A DNA stretch of 28,386 nucleotides, from contig HF995233.1 of assembly GCA_000432915.1 (NCBI GenBank), positions 1,052 to 29,437 of the forward strand, read 5' to 3'. Below are positions 22,396-28,386 of this stretch, piece by piece. The stretch's first letter is position 1, and every line of letters starts with the position of its first letter. A program made the translations under genes and the position numbers. Under the pieces are notes generated by a model. That model worked only from the letters and a program-made list of their open reading frames with translations. It had not been told where the DNA came from and made no database searches. Source of the DNA: Firmicutes bacterium CAG:194 (GTDB lineage Bacteria; Bacillota; Clostridia; Lachnospirales; Lachnospiraceae).

Positions 22396-23668
22396 GACGA
22401 TTGTGATAGGCGGCGGCGCTGCGGGCATGATGGCTGCGGTTTTTGCCGCAAGAAACGGTCAGGCCGTCACCTTATATGAACAGAATGAAAAACTAGGAAA
22501 AAAGCTTTTTATCACAGGAAAGGGCAGATGTAATGTCACCAATGATGCAACGTCGGAACAGCTTTTGGCTAATGTGATCTCCAATCCTAAATTCCTGTAC
22601 AGTGCATTTTATGATTTTAATGCACAGGATTGTATGTCTTTTTTTGAACAGCTTGGAGTCAGACTGAAGGTGGAGCGCGGAAACAGGGTGTTTCCACAAA
22701 GTGACCACTCTTCGGATATCATCCGGGCACTGGAATATGAACTGAGGCGTCTTTCGGTAAATATTTGTCTGAACAGTCCCGTAAAGGCGTTATGGACAGA
22801 AGATCTGCCCGGGCAGGAGCTTCTCGATCCGAAAAAAGAACCGACAAAAAAATGTCTGGGTATTATCCTGCAGGACGGAAAAAAAGAAAAGGCTGACAGG
22901 GTAGTACTTGCAACAGGCGGCGTATCCTATCCGCTGACCGGTGCAAACGGAAGCGGGCTTACAATGGCGCAGGCTGTGGGACACAAGGTGACAGAATTAT
23001 ATCCGGCACTTGTCCCTTTAAAGATACAGGAGACATGGTGCCATGAACTGATGGGGCTGGCACTGAAAAATGTAGAGGTTACGATCTGCAATGGAAAGAA
23101 AAAGCTGTATCAGGACTTTGGGGAGATGCTGTTTACCCATTATGGGGTAAGTGGCCCGCTGATCTTAAGTGCCAGCAGCCGGATTGTAAAGAAACTGCAA
23201 AAACAGCCGATGCAGCTGTATATTGATCTGAAACCGGCGCTTTCGCCACAGCAGCTGGACAAAAGACTTCTGCGTGATCTGTCCGAAAATCTGCACAAAC
23301 AGATCGGTAATGCGCTGGCAGGATTATTGCCGGCAAGGCTTCTGCCACAAATTCTGGCGCTGGCAGAGATTTCACCTTATGAAAAGGGAGATGCCCTGAC
23401 AAAAGAACAGCGTCTGAAGCTGGTGCAGACATTGAAAGCGGTACCTCTGACGATCACGGGCACATCGGATTTTAAAGAAGCGATCATTACGCAGGGGGGG
23501 ATTTCGGTCAAGGAGATCAATCCGTCTACAATGGAATCCAAACGTGTCAAAGGTCTGTACCTGGCAGGAGAATGTATGGATGTAGATGCGCTGACAGGCG
23601 GTTTTAATCTGCAGATCGCATGGTCAACTGCCTATATTGCAGGAAATCAGAATACAGAACAGATATAA
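22388..23668 (+). CDS. HI0933/BaiN-like FAD-dependent oxidoreductase
   Basis: A 426-residue flavoprotein. The N-terminal dinucleotide fold has GGGAAGMMAA (8-17), and the family signature GKKLFITGKGRCNVTN follows at about 37-52. The C-terminus has the second FAD contact, LYLAGECMDVDALTGGFNLQIAWSTAYIAG. This family is widespread and poorly defined; the name BaiN comes from a proposed bile-acid role in Clostridium scindens, which should not be assumed here. Its position directly before cmk, ispH and an S1 gene is a conserved arrangement in clostridia and points to a housekeeping role. It overlaps the regulator gene upstream by 8 bp. Confidence 0.88.
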   Translation: MNKTIVIGGGAAGMMAAVFAARNGQAVTLYEQNEKLGKKLFITGKGRCNVTNDATSEQLLANVISNPKFLYSAFYDFNAQDCMSFFEQLGVRLKVERGNRVFPQSDHSSDIIRALEYELRRLSVNICLNSPVKALWTEDLPGQELLDPKKEPTKKCLGIILQDGKKEKADRVVLATGGVSYPLTGANGSGLTMAQAVGHKVTELYPALVPLKIQETWCHELMGLALKNVEVTICNGKKKLYQDFGEMLFTHYGVSGPLILSASSRIVKKLQKQPMQLYIDLKPALSPQQLDKRLLRDLSENLHKQIGNALAGLLPARLLPQILALAEISPYEKGDALTKEQRLKLVQTLKAVPLTITGTSDFKEAIITQGGISVKEINPSTMESKRVKGLYLAGECMDVDALTGGFNLQIAWSTAYIAGNQNTEQI

Positions 23669-23684
23669 GAAAAGGAGAAAAACG

Positions 23685-24347
23685 ATGAGTTATCAGGTAG
23701 CAATCGACGGACCTGCGGGAGCGGGCAAAAGCACGATCGCAAGACAGGTTGCAAAAAACAAAGGATTTATTTACGTGGATACAGGCGCGATGTATCGTGC
23801 CATGGCGCTTCATATGATCAGAAGCAATGTGGATATAAAGGATGCGGAGGCAATTGCAAAGGCAAGTGAAACTGCCGATATCTCCATTCAATATGTAAAC
23901 GGAGAACAGATCGTTCTGTTAAACGGTGAAAACGTAAACGGACTGATCCGTACCCCGCAGGTCAGTGCCATGGCATCCGTCAGCAGTGCAAATCCGCAGG
24001 TGCGTGCAAGACTTCTGCATCTGCAGCAAAAGCTTGCGGACGAAAATGATGTGATCATGGATGGCAGAGATATCGGTACCTGTGTGCTGCCGAATGCGGA
24101 TGTCAAAGTATATCTGACAGCATCGTCCAGAGTCCGTGCCCAAAGAAGATATAAAGAACTGGCTGCAAAGGGCGAAAGCTGTGACCTCGATCAGATCGAG
24201 ACAGAGATCAAAGAGCGTGATCACAGAGATATGACAAGAGAACATGCACCTCTCAGACAGGCAGCGGATGCACAGCTTCTGGATTCTTCGGATATGTCGA
24301 TCGGACAGGTTGTGGATGCGATCTGTAAGCTGATCCATAAGGATTGA
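23685..24347 (+). CDS. cmk: Cytidylate kinase
   Basis: A 220-residue enzyme that phosphorylates CMP and dCMP to the diphosphates with ATP. The P-loop GPAGAGKST lies at residues 9-17. YVDTGAMYRAMA, VMDGRDIGT...PNADVKVYLTASSRVRAQRR and the lid region RDHRDMTREHAPLRQA are typical. Length is normal for the family. The start at 23685 has AAAGGAG about 8 nt upstream; an in-frame ATG at 23637 lies inside the previous gene and is rejected. Part of the flavoprotein-cmk-ispH-S1 cluster. Confidence 0.97.
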   Translation: MSYQVAIDGPAGAGKSTIARQVAKNKGFIYVDTGAMYRAMALHMIRSNVDIKDAEAIAKASETADISIQYVNGEQIVLLNGENVNGLIRTPQVSAMASVSSANPQVRARLLHLQQKLADENDVIMDGRDIGTCVLPNADVKVYLTASSRVRAQRRYKELAAKGESCDLDQIETEIKERDHRDMTREHAPLRQAADAQLLDSSDMSIGQVVDAICKLIHKD

Positions 24348-24419
24348 TCTTTAGCAGGATACAAATGGATCCGGATAAGATCAGAATAGAAAAGAAAGGA
24401 CTTGTCGGTAAGATTTTAT

Positions 24420-25268
24420 ATGGAAGTAATACTTGCAAAATCAGCCGGTTTCTGCTTTGGTGTAAAACGTGCGGTGGATACGGTTTATGAGCAGACCGGA
24501 ACGCGCGGAAAGATCTACACCTATGGGCCGATCATCCATAATGAAGAGGTCGTGCGGGATCTGGAGCAGAAGGGTGTGAAAGTGCTCGGAAACGAGACAG
24601 AACTGAATGCACTGACGGAAGGAACGGTTGTGATCCGTTCCCACGGTGTAGAACGCAGGATCAATGATGCAATTGCAGAAAAGGGACTGCACTGTGTGGA
24701 TGCCACCTGTCCGTTTGTGAAAAAAATACACCGGATAGTTGAAAAAGAAAGTGCAGCCGGACGACGGATCATTATCATTGGGAACAGAAATCATCCTGAG
24801 GTGGAAGGAATCTGCGGCTGGAGTCTGACGGAGCCTGTTGTGATCGAATCCATGGAGGAAGCAGAAAAATTCAAAGCTGATCCGGAAGAAAAACTTTGTA
24901 TTGTGTCGCAGACGACATTTAACTACAATAAATTTCAAGATTTAGTTGAAATTTTTCGGAAAAAAGGTTATGATGTAATTGTTGTGAACACGATTTGTAA
25001 TGCAACGGAAGTCCGGCAGAAGGAAGCCCGTGAAATTGCACAGCGTGTTGATATAATGATAGTGATAGGCGGTACTCACAGCTCCAATACCCGTAAGCTT
25101 TACGAAATCTGTCAGAAGGAATGTGAGCGCACTTATTTTATACAAACACTGGACGACTTGCATTTAGAAATACCTAAATCAGCGAAACTGGTGGGAATTA
25201 CCGCTGGGGCGTCTACCCCGAATAATATAATTGAGGAGGTTCAAAATTATGTCAGAATTAACTTTTGA
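24420..25268 (+). CDS. ispH: 4-Hydroxy-3-methylbut-2-enyl diphosphate reductase
   Basis: A 282-residue iron-sulfur enzyme, the last step of the MEP isoprenoid pathway, making IPP and DMAPP from HMBPP. The three cluster cysteines are present: Cys12 (AGFCFGV), Cys97 (ATCPFV) and Cys193 (TICNAT). The substrate-binding His40, His75, His125 and the catalytic Glu127 (HPEVEG) are also present. The start is placed at 24420 (MEVILAKSAG) as in the family; the ribosome binding site is weak (GGTA at 24407). A TTG at 24402 would add six residues. In many clostridia IspH is fused to an S1-domain protein; here the S1 gene starts inside the ispH end in another frame. Confidence 0.96.
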   Translation: MEVILAKSAGFCFGVKRAVDTVYEQTGTRGKIYTYGPIIHNEEVVRDLEQKGVKVLGNETELNALTEGTVVIRSHGVERRINDAIAEKGLHCVDATCPFVKKIHRIVEKESAAGRRIIIIGNRNHPEVEGICGWSLTEPVVIESMEEAEKFKADPEEKLCIVSQTTFNYNKFQDLVEIFRKKGYDVIVVNTICNATEVRQKEAREIAQRVDIMIVIGGTHSSNTRKLYEICQKECERTYFIQTLDDLHLEIPKSAKLVGITAGASTPNNIIEEVQNYVRINF

Positions 25269-26394
25269 ACAAATGTTAGACGAATCATTTAAAACAATTC
25301 ATAACGGAGAGGTAGTCGAGGGTACAGTAATCGATGTAAAAGCTGATGAAGCGATCTTAAATATCGGATACAAGTCAGACGGTATTCTTACAAGAAGCGA
25401 ATACACAAACGAACCAAATGTTGACCTGACAACAGTACTGAAGCCTGGCGACAAGATGGAAGTTAAAGTTGTTAAAGTAAATGATGGAGAAGGACAGGTG
25501 ATCCTTTCCTACAAGAGACTGGCTCTTGAAAAGGGTAATAAGAGAATTGAAGAAGCTTACAATAATAAGGAAGTATTAAAGGCAAAAGTAACACAGGTGC
25601 TGGACGGTGGTTTAAGCGTTGTTGTTGATGAAGTAAGAATCTTCATCCCTGCAAGCCTTGTTTCCAATGTATATGAAAAAGATCTGACAAAATATGCAGG
25701 TCAGGAAATTGAGTTCGTGATCAGCGAATACAATCCGAAGAGACGCCGTTACATCGGTGACCGCAAGCAGCTTATGGTAGCTAAGAAGCTGGAAGCACAG
25801 AAGGAACTCTTTGAAAAGATCCATGTAGGTGATGTAGTAGAAGGAACAGTTAAAAATGTAACTGATTTCGGTGTATTTATCGATCTTGGCGGTGCAGACG
25901 GACTTCTTCATATTTCAGAAATGTCATGGGGACATGTTGAGAATCCTAAGAAAGTATTTAAGGTTGGAGATCATGTAAAGGCTCTGATCAAAGATATCGA
26001 TGGAACAAAGATTGCACTCAGCCTGAAATTTGATGATACAAATCCATGGAAAGATGCTGAAAGCAAATATGCAGTAGGCAATGTTGTGACGGGTAAAGTT
26101 GCAAGAATGACAGACTTCGGTGCTTTCGTAGAGCTTGAGCCGGGTGTAGATGCTCTGTTACATGTTTCTCAGATCTCTAAGGATCATATTGAAAAACCTT
26201 CAGATGTATTACAGGTTGGACAGGAAGTAACAGCTAAGGTTGTTGATTTTAATGCAGAAGATAAGAAGATCAGCTTAAGCATTAAAGCTTTAACAGCTCC
26301 TCAGCCGGAAGAAAAAGTAGAAGAGCCTGAGGAAGATGCAGATGTTGTATCTGTTGACATTGATGCAGTTATCGCAGCAGAAAAAGAAGAATAA
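25249..26394 (+). CDS. rpsA: S1 RNA-binding domain protein (ribosomal protein S1 homologue)
   Basis: A 381-residue protein with four S1 domains at about 19-89, 104-175 (divergent), 192-261 and 276-347, then an acidic tail. Domains 3 and 4 have the canonical VTDFGVFIDLGG...GLLHISEMS and MTDFGAFVELEPGVDALLHVSQIS forms. It is shorter than E. coli S1 (six domains), as usual for Firmicutes, and probably helps mRNA binding at the ribosome, though its exact role in this group is not settled. GGAGG (25235-25239) lies 9 nt before the ATG. It overlaps the end of ispH by 20 bp, so the two are translationally coupled. A strong terminator follows. Confidence 0.93.
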   Translation: MSELTFEQMLDESFKTIHNGEVVEGTVIDVKADEAILNIGYKSDGILTRSEYTNEPNVDLTTVLKPGDKMEVKVVKVNDGEGQVILSYKRLALEKGNKRIEEAYNNKEVLKAKVTQVLDGGLSVVVDEVRIFIPASLVSNVYEKDLTKYAGQEIEFVISEYNPKRRRYIGDRKQLMVAKKLEAQKELFEKIHVGDVVEGTVKNVTDFGVFIDLGGADGLLHISEMSWGHVENPKKVFKVGDHVKALIKDIDGTKIALSLKFDDTNPWKDAESKYAVGNVVTGKVARMTDFGAFVELEPGVDALLHVSQISKDHIEKPSDVLQVGQEVTAKVVDFNAEDKKISLSIKALTAPQPEEKVEEPEEDADVVSVDIDAVIAAEKEE

Positions 26395-26410
26395 GCGCTG
26401 TAAAACAGAA

Positions 26411-26419
26411 TGATATAAT
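26411..26419 (+). promoter_or_regulatory. Possible extended -10 promoter of cheR
   Basis: TGATATAAT is a perfect TGn-TATAAT extended -10 motif, with no clear -35 box. Transcription would start near 26426, inside the 5' arm of the terminator hairpin, so the new transcript could not form the full stem. This would let cheR be transcribed separately from the upstream operon. Confidence 0.35.
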
Positions 26420-26420
26420 T

Positions 26421-26453
26421 AACAGGCTGCATGTTTTCATGCAGTCTGTTTTT
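26421..26453 (+). terminator. Rho-independent terminator after the S1 gene
   Basis: AACAG-G-CTGCATG (26421-26433) pairs with CATGCAG-T-CTGTT (26438-26450), a 13 bp stem with one G-T wobble and a TTTT loop, followed by a T-run. It ends the flavoprotein-cmk-ispH-S1 operon. Confidence 0.9.
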
Positions 26454-26474
26454 CCTTTGTGTGGAGTGAAGACG

Positions 26475-27254
26475 ATGGTATATGACTATGAGTATTTTAA
26501 AAAAGAAGTATATAAACTGACAAAAATAGATTTAAATGCATATAAAGAAAAGCAGATGAAGCGTAGAATTGATACCTTGATCGCAAAAAACGGTGTTTCC
26601 GGTTATGAAAATTATGTAAAATGTCTGCAGACAGATGCCAAACGTTTTGAAGAATTTGTCAACTATCTGACGATCAACGTTTCTGAATTTTACCGCAATC
26701 CGGATCAATGGGAGCTTTTGGACAAGGAAGTGATCCCTGGTCTGATAAACCGGTTTGGAAAGGATTTGAAAATCTGGAGTGCGGCCTGCTCCACAGGTGA
26801 TGAGCCGTATTCACTCGTCATGGCTCTTTCCAGACATTTACCGCTTTCCCATATCCATATTATAGCAACGGATATTGATAAGCAGGTAATTGAAAAGGCA
26901 AAGATTGGATTGTATACAGAAAAGAGCATTGCAGCTGTTCCGGAAGATCTGAAAAGACGTTTTTTCACAAAGGTTGGAGCTTCTTATCAGATTGCACAGG
27001 AAATCAAGGATTGTGTGGAATTTAAGCAGCATAATCTGCTGAAGGATGAGTATCCGACGCACTGTCATATGATCGTATGCAGAAATGTGCTGATCTATTT
27101 TACGGAAGAAGCGAAAGAAGAAGTGTTTGCGAAGTTCAGCAAGTCACTGATACCGGAAGGCTGTCTGTTTATCGGAAGTACAGAGCAGATCATTCAGTAT
27201 AAAGATATGGGATATTACCGGATGAATTCGTTTTTTTATGGAAAAAATAAATAA
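26475..27254 (+). CDS. cheR: CheR-type protein-glutamate methyltransferase
   Basis: A 259-residue SAM-dependent methyltransferase that methylates glutamates of chemoreceptors. The N-terminal helical CheR domain (1-70) ends in NVSEFYRN. The SAM-binding motif reads ACSTGDEPYS at residues 104-113; the family usually has GEEPYS, so Asp replaces the first Glu. FKQHNLL and MIVCRNVLIYF are typical. The ATG has GGAG 8 nt upstream (26463-26466); an in-frame start at 26439 lies in the terminator and is rejected. No other chemotaxis gene is in the window, so it is an orphan, with its own terminator after it. Confidence 0.95.
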   Translation: MVYDYEYFKKEVYKLTKIDLNAYKEKQMKRRIDTLIAKNGVSGYENYVKCLQTDAKRFEEFVNYLTINVSEFYRNPDQWELLDKEVIPGLINRFGKDLKIWSAACSTGDEPYSLVMALSRHLPLSHIHIIATDIDKQVIEKAKIGLYTEKSIAAVPEDLKRRFFTKVGASYQIAQEIKDCVEFKQHNLLKDEYPTHCHMIVCRNVLIYFTEEAKEEVFAKFSKSLIPEGCLFIGSTEQIIQYKDMGYYRMNSFFYGKNK

Positions 27255-27320
27255 GCATGAAAGAATAGGAAAGAAAAACAAGTGGTACATAATGGCCACT
27301 TGTTTTTCTTTATGCTTATT
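27250..27320. terminator. Bidirectional terminator between cheR and the exonuclease gene
   Basis: AAGAAAAACAAGTGG (27271-27285) and CCACTTGTTTTTCTT (27296-27310) form a perfect 15 bp stem around a 10 nt loop. An outer AATAAGCAT/ATGCTTATT pair (27250-27258, 27312-27320) encloses it and overlaps the end of cheR. T-runs arise in both directions, which suits two converging genes; the minus-strand stop is at 27327. Confidence 0.9.
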
Positions 27321-27326
27321 TCAGGG

Positions 27327-28386
27327 TTATTTTGCAAATCCATGTACAAGCATATCCAGGATATGATAGGCGTATTTGCCAAATTCTGCGGGAGAGCGTT
27401 TGATCGCTTCCGTCAGTTCAAAGTAACAGAGCTTGTCTCCGTATTCTGCTTTAAAAACAGGACTGAATATGATATCCCACTGTGGCAGGAAAGCCCCTTC
27501 TTTTCTGGTATAGCAGGTACTTGCCTTGGCGGGCTCGCGGAACTGCGGATCCACAAAGGCTGCCACTGATTTGTGCATGGCTGTGTCTTCAGCGGGCAGA
27601 TAGTAGTACTCTTTATAATTGCTGTAGAAATATTTCATGCTGCCATATACAACAGGTACTTTCAGGTAACCTTCATTTTCTTCCGCCCGGAATCTGCAAC
27701 CGTTTCCCGTAAAAGTAATTTGTTTTGGGAACAGAAACGGAAAACGGATCTTCATCAGCACTTCTGTCTGTGTGTCTCCATTCATATCTTCATATTTATT
27801 GGACTGTACCTTCACTACCTTAAAAGGATGGGTGAACATATCCGAATAAGTCAGCACAGGGAGAATGGAAAACATACCCTTCATGTCATCTGCGTTATGT
27901 AACAGCAGAAGATCAAGATCGGATGGAAGCGGAGCTTTGACATAGTCCTCATAAATCTGGATGAGTTCACCACCATTGTACTGGTCGTCGCGCTTGATGC
28001 CCATAAACTGTTCCACGGTCTTTTGCTTGACATTTTCCAGCCCGAGCAGCTTTTTATAGGGCATGATCCGCTTGTAAATATCCACGCCTGTCATATGAGA
28101 AAAGGGCTCCCGCAGATGATATTGCGCACATTTCTGCTTCATATACGGAATGTCGAAATTATTTCCGTTATAATGCACCAGAATGGAATGACTCTGGCAT
28201 AAACTAAGAAATGCTTTCAGTACATCGACTTCTTCCTCTTTTTTCTCGGCAAAAAACTGCATCAGATGGATCTGGTCTTTTTCAAAATAAATAGCACCGA
28301 TCAGATAAAGACAGGAACTGCGTGCGGTAAAGCCGGTTGTTTCTATATCAACAAATAAAATATCCTCTAAATGACCGATCAGGGAA
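27327..28386 (-). CDS. YprB-like RNase H-fold exonuclease, 5' end outside the window
   Basis: At least 353 residues on the minus strand; the frame is open to the window edge and no start is inside it. The DEDD-type exonuclease motifs are in order: motif I FVDIETTGF (about 28355-28325), motif II VHYNGNNFDIPY and motif III LLHNADDM. This matches the ribonuclease_H_2 / YprB family found in Firmicutes, whose substrate is not firmly known. After the nuclease domain there is a C-terminal half of about 190 residues, rich in aromatic residues, without an obvious motif. The first ATG in the window (28262) cannot be the start, because motif I lies upstream of it. Confidence 0.88.
   Translation of the reverse strand, partial: SLIGHLEDILFVDIETTGFTARSSCLYLIGAIYFEKDQIHLMQFFAEKKEEEVDVLKAFLSLCQSHSILVHYNGNNFDIPYMKQKCAQYHLREPFSHMTGVDIYKRIMPYKKLLGLENVKQKTVEQFMGIKRDDQYNGGELIQIYEDYVKAPLPSDLDLLLLHNADDMKGMFSILPVLTYSDMFTHPFKVVKVQSNKYEDMNGDTQTEVLMKIRFPFLFPKQITFTGNGCRFRAEENEGYLKVPVVYGSMKYFYSNYKEYYYLPAEDTAMHKSVAAFVDPQFREPAKASTCYTRKEGAFLPQWDIIFSPVFKAEYGDKLCYFELTEAIKRSPAEFGKYAYHILDMLVHGFAK

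Noticed and set aside
24346..24382. Imperfect hairpin GATCTT/AAGATC between cmk and ispH as a terminator
   Set aside because: Short, with a weak inner stem and no T-run; the genes appear to belong to one operon.
1..28386. Defence system, prophage or biosynthetic cluster
   Set aside because: No recombinase, phage structural gene, nuclease-helicase pair, toxin-antitoxin pair or assembly-line enzyme was recognised; the accessory content is surface proteins and small unknown proteins.

Overview
The window looks like chromosomal DNA of a Gram-positive, low-to-medium GC anaerobe of the Clostridia, most likely Lachnospiraceae. The reasons are: strong GGAGG-type ribosome binding sites; a class B sortase with xPxTG-anchored BspA-type surface proteins; a probable Re-type citrate synthase next to a eukaryote-like NADP isocitrate dehydrogenase; the flavoprotein-cmk-ispH-S1 gene order; and small Cys-rich proteins with spore-type promoters. 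I see no rRNA, tRNA, CRISPR array, prophage or complete insertion sequence.

Layout. 1-96 is the tail of an unrecognised gene, followed by an IS-end-like palindrome (128-165) and an AT-rich gap. leuS (496-2931) has its own promoter and no T-box. Behind it lies a 255 bp nested palindromic element (2958-3212). On the minus strand follow an unknown two-gene unit (3232-4192) and a 75-residue, 15-cysteine protein (4298-4525); both have promoter-like sites resembling those of sporulation sigma factors. 4630-13311 is a self-contained surface module: a class B sortase and two large secreted proteins with leucine-rich repeats and C-terminal TPKTG / SPDTG sorting signals. A signal-less subtilase follows (13405-14289); its ribosome binding site lies inside the terminator of the surface operon.

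14293-20740 is a probable operon: Re-citrate synthase, a GntR/FCD regulator and NADP isocitrate dehydrogenase (2-oxoglutarate and glutamate supply), then an MBOAT / SGNH-like pair that probably O-acylates a cell-surface polymer. A perfect 12 bp palindrome on the -10 box of the first promoter is a good candidate operator for the GntR protein. 20737-26394 holds a TetR regulator with its own promoter, then an RpiR/MurR-type regulator, an HI0933/BaiN-like flavoprotein, cmk, ispH and an S1-domain protein; the last two overlap instead of being fused. The right end carries an orphan cheR (26475-27254), a convergent terminator, and a minus-strand YprB-like RNase H-fold exonuclease cut by the window edge.

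Nothing here is a recognisable defence or mobile system. The least explained items are the cloverleaf-like palindromic element after leuS, the terminator/RBS overlap before the subtilase, the putative sporulation-controlled minus-strand genes, and the unassigned C-terminal half of the SGNH-like protein.
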